Shown: in pieces, positions 12,320-22,950 of the stretch
Layout of the letters: each line of letters begins with the position of its first letter
Position numbering within the stretch: the first letter of the stretch is position 1
NCBI GenBank assembly: GCA_950106755.1
Contig: OX467092.1
Coordinates: 8,618,001 to 8,682,000 of the forward strand
Reading direction: 5' to 3'
DNA: 64,000 bases
Source: Climacium dendroides
Taxonomy: Eukaryota > Streptophyta > Bryopsida > Hypnales > Climaciaceae
Notes under the pieces: generated by a model
Told to the model about the DNA's origin: nothing
What the model saw: only the letters and a program-made list of their open reading frames with translations
Databases searched by the model: none
Position numbers and translations under genes: made by a program

Positions 12320-13287
12320 TAAGCATCCAGATTCTTGGGCGATGGTTGGTCATACAAAACACTTTCAAAAATCTTGGACATGGTGAACAATCGATGAGGC
12401 GACAGGGTGGGTCGTTCTTGGAGGTGGAAGCTCGCATGCTGTAGCAATAAAGTTTCGTCTCGATTGAGATTTGTCCCAATCAATACGGGCCAAACCTCCG
12501 GCACCTCAGGCCAATCAATGACCCATTTCCGCTTTGAGCCTTTCACGCACCTTTCAATGTCGTCCCAACAGAACCAGAAGTCTGAGACCACCTCGCGCCT
12601 ACTCCCATATTCTTCTTTCCTCCCACGATGAGTGGGAGTTGGGGTTCCCTTCCTCCCCTTCGCAATTTTTGCGTTACACTTGATGTTTGACGTCCGTTGT
12701 TGAGCTTGAGATCTGGCATTTGACTTGTGGCTAATCCTTGCAATGTGCCACTTCGATGTGTCACAGTCACTTTCAAATGCAACGGTCACATACTGCAAGG
12801 GGCGACCCTCAATTGTATTGCCCTTGCCATCCATCAATTCTTCTAAAGCCTTCGTTGACCTAGTCTGGACACGTGGTTGAGAGAAATTGATCTTATCTGG
12901 TCTATGGGAGTCTCCAGCATCACCAATAGGTACGTCCAACTTCCTCTTTGTGCTTCCAAATACTTCCTCTCCTTCCAAATGTGGTACACGACTTCCCACA
13001 CCATGTGCTTCAGGTAATGTGTTCAAGGCTTCGGCAATTTTCTTTGGGCAACCACTACGTCTTGCAACTCTCAGCTTCAGTTCCCCCTTAGATGGGCCGG
13101 ACCCACTTGCATGACCTCTGAGGTAGGCGCGATACTTTGTCATTTGCATCCAAGCACGAATACTGTCATCACAAGTGGCGTCAAATAAATTGTTCCCTCT
13201 ATTTCCGGACATTTGAAGCCACTTATTGTGCACTGTTTCAGACAAGTTATACGAAGGCAAGTCTGCCATCTCCTCCAAACTCAAGCC
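12320..13287 (-). CDS. Transposase exon 2, upstream part
   Basis: Starts GLSLEEMADLPSYNLSETVH after acceptor TTTGCAG at 13288-13294 and stays open to the CACTA insertion, ending in PSPKNLDAY. It carries a HNKWLQ segment shared with copy B at 3780-3600 and a basic linker. The final residues of the longer open frame (to 12256) are read from inside the inserted CACTA element and do not belong to the protein. Confidence 0.7.
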
Positions 13288-14145
13288 CTGCAAATGCACC
13301 CATTACAATACTTCAGTCTCCAATTATGGATTTGTACCTTTGACCAAAATTTACATATTCTCATGCAAGGTATCCAAAATAGTAGCATTTGAAGTAAGCA
13401 CTCCAACTTCCATCGGATCCGACGGATGTCCAAATGTTCTCTATTGGTACTCCCTTTTGTAGTCCCTGAACGTCACAGGGAAAAAAATGGAAGGATTACC
13501 TTCCACTAGTTCCAATGAATTTTGGAAATTGGAAATGAAAGATACATTCTGTGAGGTTAGTAGAGAGTTTCCTTGGAAGAAAGCACTTATATGAGAAGGG
13601 TAAAGAAATTGACTTCCAACAAAATATTAAATGGATTAAAAAAATGGAGTGTTTAGAAGACCAGTGAACTACCCAAGAAATACTCTGCTGAAAAAAGCTC
13701 TATATTCAAAAGAATATTACATTGACAAAAAATTAGGAGTGAACAAATTACTAGCACACTACCAAAAAATACTAGGCTAAGAACATTCGTCCAAAACAAA
13801 AAAACTAGACTACCAATAAAAGGAATAAAGGAAATCAAGCCAAAAAAAAACACTATCCTAAAAAGAAGTCTAGACTAACAAAATACTATTCAAATAAGAG
13901 AAAAAATAAAAAAAATCTAGGCTGGAACCAACAATTCACTACAAAAACAGTAGTGCACTAAAACAGAATTGTGCCCTAAGAATACGTGGATTTAAAAAAA
14001 CTACTTGAATAAAAAAAATTCTACACTACCAAAAACACCCATATACACGTATGTTCATATACATGTAGACGTTTAGGTGTTTGCATATGTGTATGTCATG
14101 AAGCCTCCCCATGCATATAGATAGAGAGATGACACGGTCACTTAC
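13288..14145 (-). other. Transposase intron
   Basis: 858-nt intron bounded by GTAAGT (donor, 14145) and TTTGCAG (acceptor, 13288) on the minus strand. It is A/T-rich with runs of A on the plus strand. Copy B has the same intron position but a shorter interval (about 3965-3780), so part of this intron may be a later insertion. Confidence 0.65.
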
Positions 14146-16305
14146 CATTGTCATGAAGCCTCCCCACTGCAGGTATCGAAAGTGCCAGAATGCAAGCCAA
14201 TGATCTAAATGATGAAGTGCTTCTTCATTCGCGGCTCCAGATGACAACCACCATGACCGGATTGCCAGGTATCGAAGCTCAGCTTCATCCATGGTCTTCG
14301 ATTCCTTGTATTGCTTGCATAGCGTAATATGTTGGTGCTGAAAGTTCTGTTTGATGTGTTTCTGTGTGTGCTTATGAAGGGAAGTGCTCCAATGTAGCAA
14401 ACACGTTCTCTTCCGGTTCTCCATGACCTCGTTCGCAGAACCACTCCCATATACTATACGGACCGCATTCCAATTAGCCATCGCACTATCTGCCATGAAT
14501 CCTTTGAAGTTTGGGTCAGGCACGCCATGTCGTGCCATAACAGCATTCAAACTCCTCCAAAATTGTACTTGGACCTGGGTATCTTCAAACTGCATATCGC
14601 ATACTGCGATGGTCATCACCTTCTTGTACTGAGAGTCGTACATGTGGCAGGCCATGGTGGTCCAATCTTTCACGCGCTTCACGTGGTCGAACATCATCCA
14701 CGCGTTTTCAAGGTCCTTTCCTGGTTGCATACGCTTCACCATATCCACTCCGCTTCATGGTCCTTCAGTTAGCATTTTAAAAATGTATACTTTCTCTTTG
14801 CCCTGTCCTGGGAAGACGCTATCGTGTATGAATTCGAACTTCGACTCTCTCTTCATAGTCATAATGTTGTCAATAATCCCTCCTCGGTTATTTGAGCGGA
14901 AGGAGGAAATTACGTTGCGTATACTAGGGCTACTTAGATATTGGAATCGATCCATCACCTCATCCACTTCCTCTCCCTTCAACATTCTCTTCTCTCCTTC
15001 TCCATGGTGAAATAAGTAGTTCGACAGGAAATCTTTGCTAACGGACAATGCTATAGCAGAGTTAGTGGCTGTCGGTGTTTTCGCAACCTGCTCCGCTAGG
15101 AGTTCACTAATTTCTTTTTTAGAATCTCTATACATGCCCTTTCCTACTAGATGAGTATGGGCTCCAAAGTGAATAGACACCCTTGTCATATTTGGATTGT
15201 CGCTATAACAATAGTAGATCCTAGCATCGCATGTGCTAGCGCATGTGTGAAGGCAAGTGGGTGTCACTTTGCAGACTTTACACACTAGGGTACAGTCTTT
15301 GGGTGGACCATCCCCTACTGCAAACGGGAAGACTGTGGATCCACTCCACTCTGTCTCATTCCTTTTTCCAGCCCTCTTCAAGTACTCGCACTCATGGTTC
15401 TTACAAGCAAGGTGACCGGCACAGAAAGACTTACGGAACTTTAGGTTGTCGACGTTGTAAATGTTTGTAGTTACGAGTTTGCACCATGTATGTCCATCAT
15501 AGCGCTTGTCCATTCCCTCCAAGTTCTTCGCTGCGGATGATGAAGAGGACGAGCGACACGGAGGTAACTCAAATAGCACATCTCCATTGTAGGAAGGGGG
15601 AAGGTACTGCACCTGATGGTGCTTTATAACATCAAAGTTTGTTGTGGACAATTCACTTCTAGAGCGACGAATACTGGACAATCTCTTCAAGCAATCCATA
15701 ATACTCACTTGGGTACCAAGATTTGCTGTCAGTGGAGGGCATGGAAATACAGGGGATTGTAAACTATTGGATGGGGTGGTTGATGTGACTTTTGTATCTG
15801 ACATACTGTGGACCGCAAACATGGCGTTTTGAAGTGCAACTTGCGGGGACTCTCCCTCAGATTCACTAGACAACTCTACAATGGTATTCATTTTCTCCCT
15901 CTTCACCTTCGTAAGAATCGTATTGTTCGGGAGTATAGGAAAGCAGTCACTTGGTAGACTAGCTGGAAGTCTTGGAGACATGTAAGGCATGTCCACTGTA
16001 GAATTGTCTGATTGCCGACTACCTAGCTCAGTGGCCGCCCCAAGAAGACTAAGAGGAAGCTCAAAAGCTCTATAGTTTCCTGCCCGCAGATACCAACAGT
16101 GGCCTTCTTCTTCTACACTCTTTTCCACTGGAATGGAATGCTCTAATTTCCCTAATTCTGACTTTCTCTCTTCTTCAACATAGATTGAAGACTCTAGGAA
16201 CTTGAATCTGACATGCAAAAGGTGATTGAGTACTCTAGCATGTCCTTCGTGATTCACTGGAAACACCAAAGGTATTTCATGACCATCTACTCTAATACAA
16301 GCCAT
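14146..16305 (-). CDS. Transposase exon 1 (zinc finger and catalytic core)
   Basis: 720 codons from ATG at 16305 to the GTAAGT donor at 14145, read as one frame through a single TGA at 14757-14755. The 516-residue piece before the TGA begins MACIRVDGHEIPLVFPVNHE, has a Ser-rich linker near residue 250 and then the finger. The piece after it (VDMVKRMQPGKDLE) continues without an indel, so the TGA is a point mutation or sequencing error. Coding-sequence base composition is richer in G and C than the AT-rich flanks. Confidence 0.7.
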
Positions 16306-18311
16306 AGTGTAAGTAGGATGACTGTAGGAATTTGAAATGAGAGAATTGGCTTTTAAGAAGGGTGTTGAGGATTTTATACTTTGTTGAGGAGTTCCTTACA
16401 ATCATTGTGATCATCACTTTTCACACAGATAGCGAGGTCCAGGTTAGTACAAATTTCTATTGCCACTCAATTAAGTTACTTTCCGTATTGCCGCCAGTAA
16501 AGGTTAGAATTTTGAAATTAAGAGCAGTTTAATAACCTTAGCCATCAAGCAATGATACCAAATTTTTGCAATGATGTATTAGGTATCCAAACTCATTGCC
16601 AATACATGCACGCCTTGCAGGAGCTCTGTCATTGTTAGGAGTGCCCAACTTCGCTGTCATTTTCAAAAATTAATTGCTGGAGGCGAAGGAAATATTGTGC
16701 CGACATTGGAGGATTTGGAGTGTGGCAAACTCAACTGATAGCATGACAGTTTTGTCAAAATGAGACGGACTTCAAAGTCATTAGGGCTGCCAGTACTTCA
16801 AGAGCTTAGTATGCCGATTTCAAAGCAAAATAAATGCATGGCGCTTTCATGGAGCCGCCAATACTCACGTGTCAGTTGATCTTAGGAGATTAATTACAGC
16901 TTGGCCAGTTAGGAGAATGCAGTAATTTCGAGCATGCGAACCTCGTTCAAGAGCAACTATAAGCTATACCTTGGACCTGCTCAAAGCCTTTTCATTTTGC
17001 AACTCCAATTGTGGTAGTAGCGTTGCATCTTAGTAATCACGTAGTTTTTGCTGTCTCATGCTTGTAGGCAATCCAAACTCTGCCATCTTAGCTCCGTCAC
17101 ATCGTACAAAAAGGAAGAGACGTAGAGCTTTCTTCTTTTCGACAGCAAAGGCTTTGAGGGTATCCAGGATGACGAGAGCGAAGAAAACAGTTTCAACGAC
17201 GAGGTAGGGTGTAGAGAGAGAGGTACCAAGAGCCATCCAGTTCCAAGAGGGTGATGCGCCTCCAGTAGATGAAGTGGGTCTACTGTTGCACACTGTGCAT
17301 GACAGGATCAAAGAGAGTGCAGGACTTAGCAAATTTGGAGGAGACGACACGGTGAATGTGAGTTTAGATTTGAACTCCTCTCATTTATTGCAGTCATGGC
17401 GTCAACCTAGATTATAGTGACAGAGGACCTTAGCTTGGTTATGATACCTAATTGTAGTGGATTGTGCACTACATTGCTTAGAGACTGACCATTATCATAC
17501 CGGAGACTTACCCTGAATGCACACCTCTGCACGGCATAGACGTGCTTTCAGTAGGCCATTTTAAGACTATGTGAAAGTGGAGCTGTACACTTTGAGTTCC
17601 AGACATTGAGTTGTAGACCTTCAGTTTTAGACTTTTAGTGAGTCATGGACAAGCATTGAGAGAACTTGCGTTTAGTTGCATTTCTGAACACGCAAAGTTT
17701 GCATTCCTGTTGTTGTTGTACAATTTTTAGTACTGACAAATAAGATCAATTGAGAGTGATAAGTACTCTCATATGGATTGAAGGCCTTGAAGGCTCTGGT
17801 GCTGCTCCAAAGAGACAAGTAGAACATCCCTTATTTTAGAAGTACTTTTCTGTAATTTGGAAAGGGTGTTTAAGGTCAAGGCCAGACATTTGTATTAACA
17901 AGAATAATTTGTCTGCGGTGTTCACATGAAGCTTGCAAACATTCATAGGCCTTGAAGGCTTGTAGACATTCTAATGTCACTAAGAAACAAAATGAATTTT
18001 TTTTAAAGTTCTATAATGCCAAAGCAATTTAATCACCAGCAGGGGTGCTTTGGAGTTTTCAAAATGAAAGAGTGCTCAGAAGTTAGTCGTCCTCTGAACT
18101 AGCAATCCAGAAGCCAGTCTTGGGAGTCCTCAGTCTCCAATTGTGAGTCTGAAACTGGAAATCAAGGAAGATGAATAAGAGCTTCGAATCGGTCGAACGC
18201 CCTGAGCCACAATTCGGTGTCTCCCGCACCGCTCGCTCCAGGAAGTTGGTTCCTGATTTCCAAGCGTCCAAAATGCCTCCGAAAAGGTACTTCTGTTCCA
18301 AGTTCACGGAG
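16306..18311. other. Divergent intergenic region between the two element genes
   Basis: Two kilobases between the transposase start (minus) and the 18-bp array upstream of the methyltransferase gene. It presumably holds both promoters, but no convincing TATA pair could be fixed. A minus-strand open stretch at 17350-17030 (hydrophobic segment VVETVFFALVILDTL) lacks an ATG at its head and is not recognisable. GC content is higher than in the outer flanks. Confidence 0.4.
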
Positions 18312-18483
18312 GTTCACGGATCCGACGGTATTCATGAATCCGACGGTGTTCACGGATCCGACGGTGTTCATGAATCCGACGGTGTTCACGGATCCGACGG
18401 TGTTCACGGATCCGACGGTGTTCATGAATCCGACGGTGTTCACGGATCCGACAGTGTTCACGGATCCGACGGTGTTCACGGAT
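18312..18483. repeat. 18-bp tandem array with GGATCC core, nine full units plus a partial
   Basis: Unit A is GTTCACGGATCCGACGGT; unit B differs as GTTCATGAATCCGACGGT. Starts are every 18 bp from 18312. Order is A B A B A A B A(variant) A, then a partial unit. Because 18 is a multiple of three, several frames stay open and give artefactual six-residue repeats. The array lies about 310 bp upstream of the methyltransferase start codon. The GGATCCGACGGTGTTC part is also the centre of the three palindromes in intron 1. Confidence 0.93.
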
Positions 18484-19100
18484 GCTGCCCAGGTGAGTCC
18501 TGAATGCCGCGCAAGTGAGTCGATTTCGAGATAGACTCGCGGATATCTCTCTGCGCCGTCCAACGAATGAGCTTCCAAGGATTCCTCCTGTGGACGTAGG
18601 TGGGAAACATTCAAACTCTCTCATCGCTCACGATACGTGCTGGACGGTGGAGGACCTTGCATTGAGAAGCTGGTGCTCGACGATATCACATGCCACAAAC
18701 GGTCGCGTGTGCTGGAATGAGAACTTGTGGGATTTTCATTTTGTGAATTGATTATCAACAGCTTGGCACTCCTTCATCTGCAGGACAAAGCTGCAATGGC
18801 CCGTAGTACTCGCAGTCGTTCCAGGATGGCAGATGCCGAGCCGGACCCAGCACTTCAGGTCAGTGTCTAGATTTTGGTCGATCGTGTGAGTCCTATGTGC
18901 ACAGGAGTCCAAGCTTCAGCAGCGCCACGCGCGGCGCGCGATAGTCGCGTCACGCGGGTGATGCTTGTTTTCTTGAGTGCCCGATTCAGTTAGAACATGT
19001 ATTGCTCGATCGATTGCTCTGGCTTCCATTGCTGAGTTTCCAATCTGGACTTCAGAAAGGGGCGGCAACATCAGAAGTGTCAGAAGGGAGGTGTCACGTT

Positions 19101-19202
19101 GGCCTGAAGAAAACATGATCAGCCCGGGGGTGCTGCTTGAACACCGTCGGATCCGACGGTATTCAAGCAGCACCCTCGGGCTGATTATGTTTTCTTCAGG
19201 CC
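19101..19202. repeat. Palindrome P1, 102 bp, no loop
   Basis: Left arm starts GGCCTGAAGAAAACATG, right arm ends CATGTTTTCTTCAGGCC-like. Symmetry centre lies between 19151 and 19152 in GGATCC. Three mismatches in 51 pairs. The central core (CCGTCGGATCCGACGG) equals that of P2 and matches the 18-bp array unit. Confidence 0.93.
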
Positions 19203-19439
19203 GACGACTCCAACGACCACCCTGACCCAGTACTGAGCAGAAGTCTTATCTTCCTTGAGCTCCGCACTGGGGGAGATGCGATAATCCGAGATGAAGCTGA
19301 TAGTGAGAAAGGCTGGCTCGATTTAGCTTCCGAATTATGTTTTGCTACTGAAATTTGTCACCGTAGCACGTAGTATCCTCAGTCCCAGTAAGGCGTTCCA
19401 GATTCAGTATAAACACAAGAATGAGAAATGTTGAATCTG

Positions 19440-19530
19440 GCTCGTGCACTTGCCTTGATCGAATAACCTTCACTCGTGCACTTGCCTTGATTGAATAACC
19501 TGCAAGATCACTTGCTTTGATTGAATAACC
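19440..19530. repeat. 33-bp tandem repeat, three copies
   Basis: CACTTGCCTTGATTGAATAACC or close variants occur near 19446, 19479 and 19508. They lie between palindromes P1 and P2 in the same intron. Confidence 0.75.
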
Positions 19531-19584
19531 CGCGTGGACTGGCCTAGATCTCATTTTGAGAGAAATCTGATTTTGAGAGAGAAC

Positions 19585-19692
19585 TTGGGCACGTGAAAAA
19601 TGCCATCAGGCTGGGGTGTCACCATGAACACCGTCGGATCCGACGGTGTTCACGGTGACACCCCAGCCTGATGGCATTTTTCACATGCCCAA
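19585..19692. repeat. Palindrome P2, 108 bp, no loop
   Basis: Left arm starts TTGGGCACGTGAAAAATGCC; right arm ends in GGCATTTTTCACATGCCCAA. Centre lies between 19638 and 19639. Two mismatches in 54 pairs. Core as in P1. Confidence 0.93.
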
Positions 19693-19819
19693 ATCTCCCG
19701 CGTGGACTAGCGTAGATCTAATTGGAATGTGGATGTGGGCTGGCCTTTATCTCGTAGGAATTTAATGTCGCCTTGGACAGCTCATATCTCATTAGAATGA
19801 GGCTGCAAGAATTAGAGAT

Positions 19820-19927
19820 TTGGGAATGTGAATAATTCCATCAAGCTGGGATGTCACCGTGAACACCGTCAGATCCGACGGTGTTCACGGTGACACCCCA
19901 GCTTGATGGAATTATTCACATGCCCAA
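19820..19927. repeat. Palindrome P3, 108 bp, no loop
   Basis: Left arm starts TTGGGAATGTGAATAATTCC; right arm ends in GGAATTATTCACATGCCCAA. Centre lies between 19873 and 19874. Three mismatches in 54 pairs. Homologous along its length to P2, with most differences between P2 and P3 mirrored in both arms. Confidence 0.93.
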
Positions 19928-20612
19928 GTTGTTTTTACTCAATTTGTGCTCCAAAACTGCTGTATGGGTCCATCTTCAATCCTAACGTGTGCATTTGCTT
20001 TCTTCAGACATGTGATCGTCATGGGGAGTTGTTCGATGGCACACAATCAATCTCTGATGAGGTATTAGTATCTGTCTTTTTTTGTTTATATTTAAGTAAT
20101 GAAATAGAGGGAATTCGGATTTGGGATTTAGGCTTAGTGCTCTCAATGTCGTTAGGAACTCGTCCCCAAGCTCTGATTGTCTTAGGGAACTCGTTCTCAA
20201 GTTCCCAATTTTTTTTGCTTACATTATTCGTTAGGACTCATCCTTCAGTTCTCTATGTCTTAGGAAAATCTTACTAATGTACTCATAGCCTTTGGCTTGG
20301 ATTTTGAATTGCTATTGCACTATGTTCTTTGCAAATGCATGTTTTGTTGTTCTAAAAGAGTTATAACATATTGTTAGAGAGAATTACCTTGCCAAGACAT
20401 ATGCGTCTTGATTTTACACTTCAATGTAGGTATAGAACTCATGTAGGGGAATGAATCCTACATGTACAGGAAGTTCAGTTACGGAGACCTTTGGTATTTA
20501 TAGTACATGTTGAGATTTGTAAATTGAAGTTTCCTTGCTTACAGTTGCATTCAATGTCTCTTAGACATTGTCTTCAACCTCAACTCTAATTTCATTGTAT
20601 TCATTCCTCCAG

Positions 20613-21053
20613 GTTGGCCAACGCAAAGGCAAGTGCCCAAGGGTGACATCTAAAGAGAAACAGGCCCCAATTGACCAGACCTTGACGTCGTTGCAGATAG
20701 GAGGGCCTTCTCAACCACAAAAGGGGCCTCAAGCACGCCAAGTGCTTTCAAGTGACTCTAGTGATGATGAAGAGAACTTGGTGAGTTTTGCAGACATCAT
20801 GGACGCTGCAAAGCGTGCTGTAAATGACTTCGAGGGAGATAGGCTTACTTGGAACCAAGGGCCTGGGCCATGGTTCTCACCTGAGAGCTCAGAGATGGAG
20901 TATTCCTCCACCATTGAGCTCTCAAATGCTAGCTCTAGCCCCTCGTTTGAGGAAGTGAGTGAGAGTATTGGGATTGGTAGAGTTTACACATATGAAGTCA
21001 TCATCCTTAGCTCAGATGAGGATGAGGATGATGACGTGGACATCATCCAATAG
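20613..21053 (+). CDS. Exon 3 with read-through form (short acidic isoform)
   Basis: If the strong donor GTGAGT at 20955 is not used, the frame continues to TAG at 21051-21053. It then ends in a very acidic tail (SSDEDEDDDVDIIQ), giving a 185-residue protein with exons 1 and 2. If the donor is used, the frame joins ATGGATGTTTCACCC at 21277 in phase 0. The 322-nt intron has a CTGAC branch-like site before TACATGCAG. Both products are plausible; the spliced form yields the fusion protein. Confidence 0.5.
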   Translation, partial: VGQRKGKCPRVTSKEKQAPIDQTLTSLQIGGPSQPQKGPQARQVLSSDSSDDEENLVSFADIMDAAKRAVNDFEGDRLTWNQGPGPWFSPESSEMEYSSTIELSNASSSPSFEEVSESIGIGRVYTYEVIILSSDEDEDDDVDIIQ

Positions 21054-21276
21054 GGTTTCATGACCCCAATTACATACCTTCTGCGGTTTTAGACATGCAA
21101 GCCATGTGCAGGCTATTTTTCTTTCATATATTTACCACTCTTCCATTTTATAAGTGTAATTTTTTTTATTGAAGTAAAGAATTTTCAACTGCGTCTCAAT
21201 ATAAATTCTTCGCACGGACTTGGCCTCTTTTTTAATTTGCGAGTGCAATCTTCTCTGACTAGAATTGTACATGCAG

Positions 21277-21974
21277 ATGGATGTTTCACCCACTGGAGTA
21301 ACTCAAGAAGAGACCATCTTGGAGACTCCGGGAACAGATGAAACGACACAGCCGCATATTGAGGACGAAGAAGAAGAGGATGAAGAAGAGGACGAAGAAG
21401 GAGGAGGACAAGATCCCATGCAAATAGATGACCTAGAAGACAAAGATCAAGGACTCATGGAGGATGAATTGCGGCGCATACAAAAAGGCGACTCAGTAGA
21501 TATCCTCTCCACTCTGCGAATGAAGCCTGAAGAACTCTTCCGGCTACACATCCCGCTTTGCAGACTTGTCGTTATGCCCATGGTGAGGCCCACACTCGCT
21601 TGTGACATTACGAAGTTGGAGCAAGAATTCGCAGGTGGATACCGTGATGGAGCGGCAGTGTTCTATATCTCTACCACTAATGAGGAAGGAGAAAGCCAAG
21701 AGTTCGCAGAGGACGAGATGAACAAGTGGGATCCAATCTGGAGAGAGAAAAATGAAGTGTTCACACGCTACCTCGACTCCAGACCTGAACTTCAGTTCCT
21801 CAAGAACTTGAAGTTCTTCATTTGCGACGACAACCATCGCCGCATTGCATGGATGAACCTCATTGACAGGTGCTACACATTGCTCCCAAAATGGCACTGT
21901 GTCGTAGACTGCATTGTACTGGAAACCAAAGGGAAGACTTAGCTTGTCATGCAAGTGATGCATGACATCAACAA
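21277..21974 (+). CDS. Exon 4: acidic segment and ParB-like domain
   Basis: Encodes an acidic stretch (EDEEEEDEEEDEEGGG), then LHIPLCRLVVMP.VRP and KFFICDDNHRRIAWMNLI. The latter resembles the conserved DGNHR-type motif of ParB/sulfiredoxin-fold domains, in which the N-H-R residues line the active or nucleotide site. TAG at 21940-21942 interrupts the frame 11 codons before the donor; the following codons (LVMQVMHDIN) read on naturally, so it looks like a recent point change. Confidence 0.65.
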
Positions 21975-22950
21975 GTGAGTTCTTCCTTCTTGAGCTGCTT
22001 TTCCGGTCTTTGGTTTTTATGTGACCTAGTTGTAAAATCATGGTGGCTTATTGGATTTCCTAAAATAGTCATCTACTTCCAGGTCAGTGGAAGATTCACA
22101 CGTGAAGACAAACTTGGTACACACTTTGTACCAGGTGCAGAAGTATGGTCTTCTCCCAATCAACCGATTTGCTGATCTCCTCAAGCCCGGGGAGAAGAAA
22201 AGGTGTTTGCAATTCAAGGTTTCAAGGAAATGGTATAGCATACCTGTGGAGGTCTTCACATCGTTCATTTTCAGGGTAAGACACTATGTGTTATCCAAAT
22301 TTGGAATCCTTCAGTTTGTTGCAGTCTGCTCCCAAAACTCTTCACATGCCTAACTTCTAATTCAATGTTATCGTTTGAATGTGCAGCAAGAGATTTCCCA
22401 AGCTGCGGATGCTGCAGTGAGAAAGTATACCGATGTTACACCAGAAGAGGAGAGGACCCCTGAAGAAGTCACTTTTGCCATAAGGGCGGGAGCAAAGGAG
22501 AAAACCAAAACTCTGATGGTGAAAATGGGGAAGTTGTTGGCAGTGGCTCAACCATCTAACGGGCCAGGCTTCTTACAGGAGGTCAGTCTAATTCTGAAAC
22601 CTTGCACAACTACAAATTTACTTCTTCTGTTTTCAAACGCCAAGAGTTATTGAATGTGTTGCTGTCATAGGTAGAGAGGCACTGGAGCACTAATGAAGTG
22701 CCTGAAATGACATTGGAGAAGTTGCAAATGGTGGCCACGTGCAACATGGCGCCTGCACACAAGATCAAGATCTTGAAGTGGTGGAACTCCTCCGCGCCAT
22801 TTCGCGAAGCAAGGAAGTTCCCACCAAAGCCCGTCTCTGAAAATCTCTTACCCCATTTCCTTGCCAAATGCGTCTGGTATGCTGGGGTAAGGGAATTGAT
22901 TCCTGTAGTCAAGTAACTATACTAAGCGATACTTGGTTTTCAAATTGTAA

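Larger units (their letters stand above)
10715..16305 (-). pseudogene. MULE-type transposase with GCM/WRKY-like and SWIM zinc fingers, near-complete
   Basis: Two exons. Exon 1 is 16305-14146, ending at donor GTAAGT; exon 2 is 13287-10715, after acceptor TTGCAG. Removing the CACTA element with one TAA copy (11139-12322) leaves a single frame of 463 codons in exon 2, for about 1182 residues overall. Residues 273-390 form a Cys/His-rich finger (FCAGHLACKNHEC ... VSIHFGAHTH), like the WRKY-GCM1 fingers of plant MULE transposases. Residues 480-720 form the DDE-like core, with FMADSA a likely second-Asp motif. A SWIM finger (CTCPDF ... CKH) lies near the C-terminus. In-frame stops are TGA at 14757-14755 and TAG at 10867-10865. 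MULE transposases excise and insert DNA at their own ends; this copy is probably inactive because of the stops and the insertion. Domain calls come from motif reading. Confidence 0.75.
18859..20007 (+). other. Intron 1 of the methyltransferase gene, palindrome-bearing
   Basis: Donor GTCAGT after codon 21, acceptor TTTCTTCAG at 19999-20007. It contains three loopless palindromes and a 33-bp tandem repeat. In the pre-mRNA each palindrome would fold into a long hairpin. Confidence 0.65.

Noticed and set aside
17030..17350. 106-codon minus-strand ORF with a hydrophobic segment, upstream of the transposase
   Set aside because: The frame opens with GTG rather than ATG, and no family is recognised. 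It is kept only as a note within the intergenic entry.
18312..18483. Possible CRISPR array
   Set aside because: Units are contiguous with no unique spacers, and the window is eukaryotic with spliced genes.
18162..18624. Several overlapping ORFs with six-residue repeats (VHGSDG, VFTDPT, IREHRR)
   Set aside because: They are readings of the 18-bp array, open in several frames only because 18 is divisible by three.
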